A model generated the notes under the pieces. That model worked only from the letters and a program-made list of their open reading frames with translations. It made no database searches and was not told the DNA's origin. A stretch of DNA of 64,000 nucleotides from assembly GCA_903850425.1 (NCBI GenBank), contig CAINLR010000037.1, positions 1-64,000 on the forward strand, given 5' to 3'. This stretch comes from an uncultured Verrucomicrobia subdivision 3 bacterium. Its GTDB lineage: Bacteria > Verrucomicrobiota > Verrucomicrobiia > Limisphaerales > UBA11358. The first letter of the stretch is position 1. Each line of letters opens with the position of its first letter. The position numbers and the translations under genes are program-made. Positions 1-7,797 of this stretch are shown in pieces.

Positions 1-110
1 CAAGCTTCTGCACTTTCTCGACCAACTGTAATTATGTCGAGTTACTCCGTCGCGCTGCGGGCGAAAAACCTCGTCGTCATTGGCCATCTCGAAGGGAAAC
101 TCTTCGCCTC

Positions 111-168
111 TCCGCATAACTGACAACTGCGGATAATTTTTGTTATGGCGAGCTTGTCATAACAAAAA
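111..168. other. Two adjacent inverted repeats
   Basis: TCCGCA at 111-116 pairs with TGCGGA at 128-133. Just beyond it, an 11-base arm (TTTTTGTTATG, 137-147) pairs perfectly with 158-168 across a 10-base loop. The structure lies next to the IS66 remnant and may be an insertion-sequence end or a terminator. No function can be assigned from sequence alone. Confidence 0.5.
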
Positions 169-169
169 G

Positions 170-379
170 AATTTTTTGTTCATCGGGCACCCCGAGGCCG
201 GGCAGCGCAGTGCAGTGATCTACTCCGTGCTGGGCAGTTGCCGCCGCCACGGCATCAATCCAGCCGAATATCTCCAGGACGTTTTTGAACGCCTGCCCAA
301 GGCGAAGACCTCTGAAGTGCCAGCCCTCACGCCGGCGGCCTGGGCCAAAGCCAAACGCGCCGCCGGTCAATCCGCTTAG
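170..379 (+). pseudogene. IS66-family transposase, C-terminal remnant
   Basis: The frame reads NFLFIGHPEAGQRSAVIYS and then SCRRHGINPAEYL, the well-known C-terminal element of IS66 transposases (the segment after the DDE catalytic core). Only about 65 residues remain and the catalytic core is absent, so this is a dead fragment. It ends in AWAKAKRAAGQSA followed by a stop. It sits next to an IS4-type remnant on the other strand, so several elements have landed at the distal end of the RHS tip array. Confidence 0.75.
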
Positions 380-419
380 TCAAATCCGCCGTCAGCTTTC
401 GTGCCACTCAACCCGGGCA

Positions 420-570
420 GTTCACCGACGGTTTACGTTCGATCTGCCAGCGCAGTCGATAAATGCCGGCGACCACCACGGCGGGGATTTCCAGATGGTT
501 CGTCAGGAAGATCAAATCGCGTCCCGTCTCCGCATCGAAGTAATGCACTTTCCGCAAAGGCCAAGGAAAG
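420..570 (-). pseudogene. IS4-type transposase remnant
   Basis: On the minus strand the frame contains LRKVHYFDAETGRDLIFLTN and then IYRLRWQIE. This is the conserved C-terminal half of an IS4-family DDE transposase, including the glutamate in the 'Y-x-x-RW-x-I/V-E' signature. About 45 residues survive. Downstream of the glutamate the reading switches to unrelated sequence. The fragment also interrupts the C-terminus of the neighbouring RHS tip, which now runs into it. Confidence 0.7.
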
Positions 571-592
571 GCTGCGCGCGAGCGCGCGAGGG

Positions 593-964
593 TCATAATT
601 GAGGATCCATTTTTTGACTTTCTTGTTCCTGGCTGCAAGGTTTTCGCCCAGATCCGACTCCCGGGTTGGGCGGCGGGCCGTTGCCATTCCACACCGGTGT
701 GCCATGATTGACTCCGGTCGGCCCGGTCGGGAACTTGCTTGGCGCTTGGATACCCGCTGCAACATCCCAGCCGAACGCATCAAAATCTCCCATTGGATTG
801 TTCGCGGTGTATTGGTAAAGGTTGATTGCCCCATCTTCTTGTATCGGATCCCGATTCAACCACCGTTGCGTGCCGGGGTCGTAGAAGGCGCTAGCGTTGC
901 ACATGCCGAGCCAATAGGTTAGCACGGCCAAGACAATAACCATGGAATATACTTTCGTTTTCAT
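593..964 (-). pseudogene. RHS tip 6: signal peptide plus RHS-core end, truncated
   Basis: A 123-residue product. It starts with MKTKVYSMVIVLAVL, a Lys-containing n-region followed by a hydrophobic core ending in N-A-S-A, a plausible Sec signal peptide. It passes directly into [17 protein letters not shown], the closing motif of RHS cores, and NNPMGDFDAFG, matching the core/tip junction. The variable domain is short and Gly/Pro-rich, and its last residues are probably read from foreign sequence next to the IS4 remnant. It is the last member of the array, and no partner gene follows. I call it a truncated tip. Confidence 0.7.
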
Positions 965-1030
965 TTTGTTTTGTGCGCTATCGCCATGTAGGTGTTGTTG
1001 AGGTTCATCGTTACGTTCATCACCGGAATC
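965..1030 (-). other. RHS-core scar upstream of tip 6
   Basis: The segment just upstream of the tip-6 start resembles pieces of the RHS core at 7070-7180. One piece is like the 'tatcgccgtgtaagtgttatt' region and another like 'gttcaccgtcacgttc', with the sequence between them lost. It looks like debris of an RHS core that once stood in front of the tip. The match is short and made by eye. Confidence 0.45.
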
Positions 1031-1081
1031 ATCGGCAGCTCCGGGTTACGATTAATATTCACCTAAAATGTCATTTGCTGA

Positions 1082-1465
1082 TCAGGGCTGTGCTTTGCGA
1101 ATCAAGTTTGATCGCATATACACTTCTGCATATGCGATGCTTTTCTTCTGGTCTTCTGACCACAAATAATTGGTTTGCAAATTGATTCTAGATAGATCGG
1201 TTTCAAGCTCTTTAAAGAGAACTCTTTTAACAGTTTCAGAATCGCCACGATCAAGCCTTTGAAGCAGTGCCGTATATGTTACAGCATTTGCAACCAATTG
1301 CCAGCGGTATAGATCAACATAACCTGATTGTTCCGCAGATCGTGCTAGATCGTGCTTTTGCAATAGCATTTGATTTTGAACCTGCCGATGCGCGCGCCAA
1401 AAGCCAACAGCGCAGGCAAAGGCAAATATCAGCAAACTTAACCATAGAAAGTTTCGTATAATCAT
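1082..1465 (-). CDS. Small membrane-anchored protein, partner of tip 5
   Basis: 127 residues starting MIIRNFLWLSLLIFAF, a single N-terminal hydrophobic segment (about residues 4-22) that would anchor it in the inner membrane. A charged, probably helical remainder follows. I chose this ATG because it overlaps the stop codon of tip 5 (ATGA at 1462-1465), indicating translational coupling. No known family is recognised. By position it is a candidate cognate (immunity-like) protein for tip 5. That is inference from gene order only. Confidence 0.65.
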   Translation of the reverse strand: MIIRNFLWLSLLIFAFACAVGFWRAHRQVQNQMLLQKHDLARSAEQSGYVDLYRWQLVANAVTYTALLQRLDRGDSETVKRVLFKELETDLSRINLQTNYLWSEDQKKSIAYAEVYMRSNLIRKAQP

Positions 1466-2076
1466 GGGCTGGGAGGTGGTGTTGGGGCAACCGGTGGGGC
1501 ATTGCCACCGAAAATGCATGCTGATCGTTGAGCCGTGCAGTTATCTACACACGACTGCAATGGCCCGCTTTGGCCATAATCAATGGCGCAGCACGCCGTG
1601 CATGATTCATAGGACATTTCACAAGCTACTTGCCAAGTCTCTGTTCCTTTTAGAGCCTTGTCAGGACTCTTCCAGCAATGTTTAGGGTCGTCCAATGGAA
1701 GCGGACATGAAGGATTAGACTTAGGCGGTTGTGGTGGCTTTTGTGGTGGCTTTGGCGAAGGCTTTGGCGGCAGGCAATAAATAGGTTTACCATTGATATA
1801 ACCACATATTTTGCCGGGAGATTGGACTGGGAAAGGGTTGTTTCGATTGCCTGTTCCACCGCCGTATATGTCTATGTCACATCCCCATATATCCACATAG
1901 TTTATGGGGTCATTTTTGGTCAGTTCATAAAGATTCATACCACCATCTTCCTGAATTGGATCCCTATTCAGCCATCGTTGAGTGCCAGGGTCGTAGAAGG
2001 CACTGCCGTTGCACAAGCCGAGCCAAAAGGTCAGCAAGGACAGCAGAACAACCATGGCGTATGAGTGTGTTTTCAT
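1462..2076 (-). CDS. RHS tip 5: exported RHS-core end with Cys/Pro-rich domain
   Basis: 204 residues. Signal-peptide-like start (MKTHSYAMVVLLSLL, ending N-G-S-A), then [17 protein letters not shown] and NDPINYVDIWG, the end of the RHS core including the conserved Asp and Gly of the junction. The variable domain (about residues 75-204) has a Pro/Lys-rich stretch (KPSPKPPQKPPQPPK) followed by many cysteines (CPLP, HCW, ACEMSYESCTACC, SCVDNC, SAC). This suggests a disulphide-stabilised exported domain. It does not resemble any toxin domain I know. The stop overlaps the next start (ATGA). Confidence 0.75.
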   Translation of the reverse strand: MKTHSYAMVVLLSLLTFWLGLCNGSAFYDPGTQRWLNRDPIQEDGGMNLYELTKNDPINYVDIWGCDIDIYGGGTGNRNNPFPVQSPGKICGYINGKPIYCLPPKPSPKPPQKPPQPPKSNPSCPLPLDDPKHCWKSPDKALKGTETWQVACEMSYESCTACCAIDYGQSGPLQSCVDNCTAQRSACIFGGNAPPVAPTPPPSP

Positions 2077-2139
2077 ATTGTATTAAATAAAATTAAAGGT
2101 CTAATCTTACCTGCGCTCATTCAGCTTACCCCTCCCGCC

Positions 2140-2355
2140 TTAATCGCAATCATCTGAACTGGATGAATTCCCACTCTTTCGTCCGTCATACCTACCGAAA
2201 GAGTATGCAGCCAGAGTGATTGGAATGACAATATTAAGGTCGTCATAAATAACCTGACGACCGAAGCCATACTGTGTGGCAAACATTGTGGCTATGACAA
2301 CTAAACATAGTCGCAAGAACTGAAACACGTCCCGGCTTGTAATGGGTGCTTTCAT
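2140..2355 (-). CDS. 71-residue membrane protein, partner of tip 4
   Basis: A very small protein with two hydrophobic stretches (FLRLCLVVIATMFATQYGF and LNIVIPITLAAYSFG) and a polar Ser/Asp tail, predicted as a two-segment inner-membrane protein. It starts 27 bases after the stop of tip 4 on the same strand. Its position in the alternating series marks it as a candidate partner of tip 4. No homologue is recognised. Confidence 0.55.
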   Translation of the reverse strand: MKAPITSRDVFQFLRLCLVVIATMFATQYGFGRQVIYDDLNIVIPITLAAYSFGRYDGRKSGNSSSSDDCD

Positions 2356-2382
2356 AAAGAAAGTTCGCTTTAATTCAACGCA

Positions 2383-2880
2383 TCACGGCACAGGAAATGA
2401 CGGCGGGCTACTCCCACCACCGTCACCCACATGGTATGGCGGGTCGGGGCGGTTGCCTGCTTCGCAGCCCGCATAAGCAGCAAGAGCCGCATCCTGGGCA
2501 ACTATTGCTTTGGCCCCGCAGCCGGCGGCCCCGGCTAAAAGACCCGGCAGCGTTAGTGGTGGCCGCGGGCGGGCGATGCCTTGTAGGCCTCCATAAATCC
2601 CATAAGCCCATGCCATGCAAGTTTTATAGTCACTATTTATTTTATCTTCGGCGGCTCGTAGCTGATTGTCACAGGCTACACAAAACCCGCCAATATCAAC
2701 TTCTGTAATAGGGCTATCTTCCACGAATGAATACAGATCATTGCCTCCATTTTCTTCAATTGGATCCCTATTCAACCATCGTTGCGTGCCAGGGTCGTAG
2801 AAGGCACTGGCGTTGCACAAGCCGAGCCAATGGGTCAGCAAGGCCAGAACCATAACAATGGAATAGGCTTTCGTTTTCAT
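2383..2880 (-). CDS. RHS tip 4: exported RHS-core end with short variable domain
   Basis: 165 residues. It begins [15 protein letters not shown], a signal peptide ending N-A-S-A, followed by [17 protein letters not shown] and [11 protein letters not shown]. The variable part (about residues 65-165) begins [19 protein letters not shown], contains a hydrophobic Gly/Ala/Cys-rich centre ([17 protein letters not shown]) and ends in a Gly/Pro-rich tail. The hydrophobic centre could insert in a membrane, but this is speculative. No Shine-Dalgarno is visible before this start, unlike tip 2. Confidence 0.7.
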   Translation of the reverse strand: MKTKAYSIVMVLALLTHWLGLCNASAFYDPGTQRWLNRDPIEENGGNDLYSFVEDSPITEVDIGGFCVACDNQLRAAEDKINSDYKTCMAWAYGIYGGLQGIARPRPPLTLPGLLAGAAGCGAKAIVAQDAALAAYAGCEAGNRPDPPYHVGDGGGSSPPSFPVP

Positions 2881-3028
2881 TTTGTGTCGTGCGCTATCGC
2901 GTATAGAGTTAATGCTCAGTTCACCGACGGTTTACAGTAAGCCTGACTTTTGTCTGCACCAATATTTTAACAAACAAATTCATCTATTTTGTTATTTGCA
3001 TTTTGGTTCCACTCTCTTTACGCAACAT

Positions 3029-3406
3029 CTAAGCTCCAAGAGCCTTTTTTGCAGGAGGAACTTTTACCAAAAAATCATAATCTATACAGTAGGGCTTAAA
3101 GCAAAATAATAATGTGATACGGCATTGGGTCAACCTGTCACGAATATGCAAGTGAGGAAACTTCTCTTTTGGGAAAAAGTCCTCCAACGATTGATTCCTT
3201 TCCAGTATTTCGTCTGGCAGTAAAAGAAGCAACTGAAGCAGTGCAGTTGTTAATCTCAAATCTGTCGACTGATTTAGTTCGTTAAGCACAATACCTAAAC
3301 TAACTTTTGAGCCACATTTCAGTTCTTCGAGAACATGCCTGAATGCCCACCTAAATAGCGGTTTACACCACCATATCCTCAGCAATCGAATGCAAATAAC
3401 AATCAT
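3029..3406 (-). CDS. Unknown small protein, partner of tip 3
   Basis: 125 residues, basic and hydrophobic at the N-terminus (MIVICIRLLRIWWCKPLFRW), with Leu-rich helical segments in the middle (TTALLQLLLLLPDEIL). The gene starts 20 bases after the tip-3 stop, on the same strand. The DNA is visibly AT-richer than the RHS core at 6-8 kb, as are the other tip/partner segments. No family is recognised. Its place in the tip/partner alternation is the only clue to function. Confidence 0.5.
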   Translation of the reverse strand: MIVICIRLLRIWWCKPLFRWAFRHVLEELKCGSKVSLGIVLNELNQSTDLRLTTALLQLLLLLPDEILERNQSLEDFFPKEKFPHLHIRDRLTQCRITLLFCFKPYCIDYDFLVKVPPAKKALGA

Positions 3407-3426
3407 TTTATTTTATGTGCCTATGA

Positions 3427-4014
3427 TTAATAAACATGCCCCGGACCATATTGCGTTGGATCTTGCCATACTGGAAAAACCAAACCAGCAACTGCTCCGA
3501 CGACCTCTGCTGGAACACAAAGACAGGCACGCCCCGCCGTCGCCGCACCATCCAAAAACGCCCCCCATTTTTGCAAGTTAGTAATTTGTGAGGCGATAGC
3601 CTTCGCTTGGCTCACGGATTGATTTCTCCATTGCTTTGCGAGGATGTAAAGTTCGTAGGTAGCGATGCTTTGATACCCAAGGCTTTTTGGGTCCTTGTAT
3701 TCATGATATAATAAAGTTGCTTGCAGTTCAAATTCAGCCGCTTGGTTAACTAATTGATTATATTGTGCCTGTAATGCGGCTATCTGATTCAAGACATCAC
3801 TCAGGCTGAAGCAATTGCGACCTTCGGGGTCTACAAATTGCAGAGGATTATTTTCTGCAAATTGAAATAAATTAATTCCACCAGACTCTTGAATATTATC
3901 TCGATTCAGCCACCGTTGCGTGCCAGGGTCGTAGAAGGCGCTGGCGTTGCACAGGCCAAGCCAATAGATCAGCAAGGCCAGAACAATAACAATGGAATAG
4001 GCTTTCGTTTTCAT
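3427..4014 (-). CDS. RHS tip 3: exported RHS-core end with helical domain
   Basis: 195 residues from the ATG of [15 protein letters not shown]. An in-frame extension upstream to 4080 exists but reads through leader and scar sequence. After the signal peptide come [17 protein letters not shown] and NNPLQFVDPEG. The variable domain is mostly helical and Gln/Ala-rich (LNQIAALQAQYNQLVNQA), ending in a small hydrophobic/Cys segment (ACLCVPAEVVGAVAGLVFPV). The stretch around residues 80-170 could form a coiled coil. Function unknown. Confidence 0.72.
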   Translation of the reverse strand: MKTKAYSIVIVLALLIYWLGLCNASAFYDPGTQRWLNRDNIQESGGINLFQFAENNPLQFVDPEGRNCFSLSDVLNQIAALQAQYNQLVNQAAEFELQATLLYHEYKDPKSLGYQSIATYELYILAKQWRNQSVSQAKAIASQITNLQKWGAFLDGAATAGRACLCVPAEVVGAVAGLVFPVWQDPTQYGPGHVY

Positions 4015-4095
4015 TTTGTGTCGTGCGCTATCGCGGTTTAAGTGTTGTTGCCGCTCACCCACGCTGGTTCGTGCTGGCAAACGTCACATCCGGTT
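4015..4095 (-). other. RHS-core scar upstream of tip 3
   Basis: Bases 4030-4090 (for example ggctggttcgtgctggcaaa, followed by cgtcacatccg) align by eye with the RHS core at 7075-7125 of the truncated main RHS gene. The copy stops abruptly near 4092. It is read here as what remains of an RHS core after deletion. Confidence 0.6.
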
Positions 4096-4119
4096 AGTTG
4101 CCAATCACATAAGCCATTA

Positions 4120-4599
4120 CTATTTTAAACTTATTGGCACCCAGCACAGATTAGTCCGAACATAATTGACATGCTTTATCTCGTCTATCATGAAATCCCA
4201 CCCTCCCGCACCATTGCTGTCAATATACGAACAAACTGGCGTTCCCATCTTATCTCTAAAAAACAACATTCTTCTTAAACTTGAGCCATTTGTGCTAACT
4301 TTCGTTGTCATTATCTGATACCCATTCTCAAATAATGTTTCTTCAAATGCATCGGCATCAGTTTTGCATCGGTAGAAGATATTTTTATTGCCATTAGCAA
4401 TTAATATTATTGGTTGGGAGTTTGTTACAGAAAGGTCGGCATAGATTTTTAGCTGAAGAGGATCATATTTCGCTACTAGTGAAAGTCCAAGCGGAGCATC
4501 GTCATTGTCTGAGATTGTTTTAACATGGCTGTGCAGTCCGCCGCATCCAAATGTGCCGATAGCGATGCTGACTATAAAAATAATGTTTATTGTTTTCAT
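4120..4599 (-). CDS. Putative lipoprotein, partner of tip 2
   Basis: 159 residues. The N-terminus MKTINIIFIVSIAIGTFGC has a Lys, a hydrophobic stretch and a lipobox-like Gly-Thr-Phe-Gly-Cys, predicting a lipid-anchored envelope protein. The rest is a soluble domain with Cys residues (YRCKTDADAF, VCSYIDSNG, NLCWVP). It begins 12 bases after the stop of tip 2, with AGGA about 10 bases before the ATG. No family is recognised. An envelope location would fit a partner that meets its tip outside the cytoplasm. Confidence 0.65.
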   Translation of the reverse strand: MKTINIIFIVSIAIGTFGCGGLHSHVKTISDNDDAPLGLSLVAKYDPLQLKIYADLSVTNSQPIILIANGNKNIFYRCKTDADAFEETLFENGYQIMTTKVSTNGSSLRRMLFFRDKMGTPVCSYIDSNGAGGWDFMIDEIKHVNYVRTNLCWVPISLK

Positions 4600-4611
4600 T
4601 TTCTAACAATC

Positions 4612-5178
4612 CTATTTCGTGCCTTTACATTTTGCGTCAAAAATGCTGAGAAGAGCGGTGTTCTTTGCACCCCAGTTTGCGGCACAATCTTTTTCCATTT
4701 GCGCTCCTTTTGCGGCATTACCACTTAGTTCGCACTTAAAAGCCTCAAGCATGCAGTTTTTTTGCTGCGTTTGTGTATAGGCCATCACTAGCCCAAGCGT
4801 CTTGCATGAGTCTCCAAAAATCTGAAATAGCGATGTCATTTCACCACCAAAGTCGACGCCTGCTTTGACAGCGTCCCATCCGCCATGTTTTTCAATCCAT
4901 TCCCAAGCTTTATCCAAGAGGCCGGGAGCATCAGTTTTTAGCCCAAATAAATCGATCCATTGTATCGGATTGTTTGCAGCAAAAAGAAACCGGTTTGAGT
5001 CTTCGGCAGTAGATAATTTATAATTATGAGGCAGTCTCTCAGTTACACCCTCACAAATCGGATCCCGATTCAACCACCGCTGCGCACCGGGGTCGTAGAA
5101 GGCGCTGGCGTTGCACAGGCCAAGCCAATAGATCAGCAAGGCCAGAACAATAACAATGGAATAGGCTTTCGTTTTCAT
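4612..5178 (-). CDS. RHS tip 2: exported RHS-core end with Cys-containing domain
   Basis: 188 residues from the ATG at 5178, chosen because GGAGG stands 7 bases upstream and a signal peptide ([15 protein letters not shown], ending N-A-S-A) begins here. The frame stays open upstream to 5319 through recognisable RHS-core sequence. [15 protein letters not shown] follows, then a short extension and NNPIQWIDLFG. The variable domain is helical, with five Cys (DSCKTLG, KNCMLEAFKCEL, KDCAANWG, DAKCKG). Together with the lipoprotein gene downstream it forms one tip/partner pair. Confidence 0.75.
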   Translation of the reverse strand: MKTKAYSIVIVLALLIYWLGLCNASAFYDPGAQRWLNRDPICEGVTERLPHNYKLSTAEDSNRFLFAANNPIQWIDLFGLKTDAPGLLDKAWEWIEKHGGWDAVKAGVDFGGEMTSLFQIFGDSCKTLGLVMAYTQTQQKNCMLEAFKCELSGNAAKGAQMEKDCAANWGAKNTALLSIFDAKCKGTK

Positions 5179-5182
5179 TTTG

Positions 5183-5490
5183 TTTCCTCCGCTATCGCGG
5201 ATAGGGTTACAGTTTACCCACGGCTGGTTCGTGCTGGCAAACGTCACATCGGCATACAACACCGCATTGCTCGTGTTCACCGTCACGTTCGTCACCGGAC
5301 GCCTCCTGCCGCCCGCCATTGGTAACTGTCATCAGTTCGTTCAAACTGTGGACATTGAACTGTTGGTCCGCTGATTCGTCGCGTTGTAATCATAGCAATA
5401 AGAATAAAAGTCCAACCCCATTACACTCATCAGTTCCGTCAGGGTCAGACGGGCTGCGGCATCATACTGATTGGTGAATTTCTTTGGCAT
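5183..5490 (-). pseudogene. Decayed RHS core upstream of tip 2
   Basis: The minus strand reads RRPVTNVTVNTSNAVLYADV and TFASTNQPWVN, nearly identical to the main RHS (6th kb gene) at 7090-7190. Further upstream it matches the NQYDA..RLTLTELM region at about 7450-7550. The intervening ~170 bases present in the main gene are missing and the frame is broken. This is a remnant of a second RHS core that once preceded tip 2. Confidence 0.75.
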
Positions 5491-5559
5491 TGCGTCAGCG
5501 AGCTATAGCTCGTTCGTCGAGTTCAACTCGTATATGAAATGTAGGCAACAGCGCGCACC

Positions 5560-5925
5560 TCATTTCTTATTATTCTGGTCGTCGTGAAGTGATCCTCCCA
5601 AATATGCAAAACTTGAAAGTATGGCGCCGACAAGAGCAAAAATGCAAGCTAGTAGTAATGCCAAATGCACATCGTTCAACCATACGAGACTACACAAAAA
5701 AAAACCCAATAAGATAAATATTCCATATGAACGTTCCAATTTACGAATCCGCTCAGGAGAAAAGGTGTTCGGGTTTGGAAATAACCACCGCAGCAAGAGA
5801 CGCAACAGAATTAAGCACATTGTCGAAACGGCCGCGATCGCGGTTCCACGTCCAGGAGATATGAACGCACAAAACAGCAACCCTGTTAATGAGAATCCAA
5901 TTAAGAATATCATTTTTGTATTCAT
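5560..5925 (-). CDS. Four-segment membrane protein, partner of the main RHS tip
   Basis: 121 residues from MNTKMIFLIGFSLTG. Four hydrophobic stretches are visible (about residues 5-23, 30-52, 69-86 and 90-111), with a charged segment containing ERIRKLERS between the second and third, and a polar HDDQNNKK tail. It starts 24 bases after the stop of the RHS gene, on the same strand. Its position makes it the likely partner of the first, hydrophobic tip. No family is recognised. Confidence 0.65.
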   Translation of the reverse strand: MNTKMIFLIGFSLTGLLFCAFISPGRGTAIAAVSTMCLILLRLLLRWLFPNPNTFSPERIRKLERSYGIFILLGFFLCSLVWLNDVHLALLLACIFALVGAILSSFAYLGGSLHDDQNNKK

Positions 5926-5949
5926 AGGACCTGTGGACAAATATTCAAT

Positions 5950-7794
5950 TTATGGGCTTTTGGAGGGCGCGCAGAGTGTTGAGTTTAGAAAGGAATCGCT
6001 TGTTATCTCCCCAATAGCCCAACCTAAGAAATTACCGATCGTGCCTCCTACCCCAGCGCCTCCCAGCCCACCCCCAAACAGGCCGCCTAATGCGTTGCCC
6101 GCCACTCCCATACAGGCCATTGCTGCGTTCCTTGCAGCATTGCGACAGTTAGCTTGGTCTGCGGCGTTGCAAGTCGGTTTAGCCAGCGAGGCAAGATTCT
6201 CAACGCAGACAGCAAGATTTAGTAATATACTTGCGACGCCTACAAATTTAAGAAGCGGATTGTTCGCATAGCGAGTAATTGTCTTTCCAACTTGTAAAAG
6301 CTTAGAGAGGTCAATCAACCCATTGGGATCCATTCTGTCAACAGGATCGTTGTTAAGATAAATGCAGAGGTTAATTGAGTCTGCTTCTTCTATGGGATCT
6401 CTATTTGGCCAGCGTTGCAAAGTAGGGTCATAAAGCCTGTAAAGATAGTAATACAATCCCGACTTGGCATTCCACTCTTTGCTTGAGAAGCGATAAGTAT
6501 TGACGTCCGCCAGCAGACCGCTTTGCGCCAAAGTATTCCCATACGGGTCGTAAAGGTATTTGGCCATCACCATCTGGCTGGCGTCAATCAACATCGTGAC
6601 GTTCCCGTTGCCATCCGCGTGGTAATAGCTATGCACCGCGTAAAACGGTGTGCCCGGCAGAGAATCCTGGCTCCGCGCCAGCAGACCGCCAATGCCGCCC
6701 GCGCCTTGCAACGTGCCGGATAGATCGTTCCCCCGGATGTATTCCACCAGCGGTTGGTCGCTGCCATTGCGTTCCATCACTACCAGGTTGCCATCGTAAA
6801 TGAAGCGCACCTCATTGGTCTGGGTCCAAGCACTGCCGCTCCAGGCAAACTCCTTGAAAATGCGTCGGCGCATCTTACCATCATAGCTGAATTCAGACTT
6901 CCAGCTATTCGTCACCGTCACGCGGATCAACTGGTTCTCATCGTCGTAATCAAAGCCGCGCCAGCCATCGCTCAACAGATTTCCGTTCAAATCATAGGTG
7001 TAGCTGTTCGTCCCCTGAAGATTAACCGTGGCGGTGTTCGTGGCCCGCTGGCCCCAAATGTCCTTGGCTATCGCCGTGTAAGTGTTATTGCCGTTTACCC
7101 ACGGCTGGTTTGTGCTGGCAAAGCTCACGTCCGCATACAGCACCGCATTGCTCGTGTTCACCGTCACGTTCGTCACCGGCCGGCTCGTGCCGCCCGCCAC
7201 CGTCAAGCGTCCACCGTTGGTCACGGTCGTCAGTTCGTTCAAGCTGTTGACATTGAACCGCTGCAACAGTGCATGGTTCGTCCGGTAATTCAGGTTGCCC
7301 GCCGCGTCATACGCGTAGCCAAACTGTTCCTGCCAACGGTTGGTCACCCCGCCCGCTTCTTTGCCAACGGCCGTCTGCAATTCCCCAATGTTGTCATAGG
7401 TGTAATTAACATAATCGCCCGCCGTCCGCACCACGTTGGTCCGTTGATTCGCCGCGTTGTAACTATAGCTATAAGAATCCAAGTCGGACCCCAATGAATT
7501 CATCAGCTCCGTCAGGGTCAACCGGGCGACGGCATCATACTGATTGGTGATCACCGCCCCGTTGGGGAGGGTTAAAGCAACCACCCGCTGCAATTGCGCC
7601 GGATCATAGGCGTAATCAAACTCGCCCGCCGGTGAAGTGATGCTCGTCAACCGCCGCGCGGCATCGTAGCCGTAGCGCTGGATCCATGGCGCGGAAGCCA
7701 GACTCAGGCTCATTCTTAAGCGATTGGCGTAGGTGTAGCTCACGGTATCATTTGGCCACAGGCCCCCTTCGTTCAACAACTGGCCGGCAGCGCT
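5950..7794 (-). pseudogene. RHS/YD-repeat protein, N-terminus missing
   Basis: The open frame (609 residues from a TTG at 7779) begins inside an RHS core, reading AAGQLLNEGGLWPNDTVSYT directly after a stop at 7795-7797. There is no signal peptide or N-terminal domain, so the gene is 5'-truncated. YD repeats follow (RYGYDAARRLTS, YDPYGNTLAQSG), then the core end YRLYDPTLQRWPNRDPIEE and NNDPVDRMDPNGL at about residues 440-485. The last ~125 residues are a hydrophobic, Gly-rich tip (GNALGGLFGGGLGGAGVGG) with several Cys. RHS cores normally form a shell enclosing the tip. This one can no longer be exported by its own N-terminus. Confidence 0.8.
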
Positions 7795-7797
7795 TCA

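Larger units (their letters stand above)
846..5195 (-). repeat. ~120-140 bp leader/signal/core repeat, five copies
   Basis: Copies at about 846-985, 1959-2076, 2760-2900, 3896-4035 and 5059-5195, one at the 5' end of each short tip gene. Each copy spans the signal-peptide codons and the [14 protein letters not shown] codons. Four of them also share upstream bases (cgatagcg...aaaATG). The copies are near-identical in DNA, whereas the sequence downstream in each tip is unrelated, so the repeat marks the junction where modules were joined. The copy at 1959-2076 is the most diverged. Confidence 0.8.

Noticed and set aside
2444-2456. GGTCGGGGCGGT matching the 3' end of tRNA-Pro, considered as the far attachment site of the integrase
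   Set aside because: Only 12 GC-rich bases match, inside a coding region (tip 4), and the conserved T-arm sequence is not duplicated.
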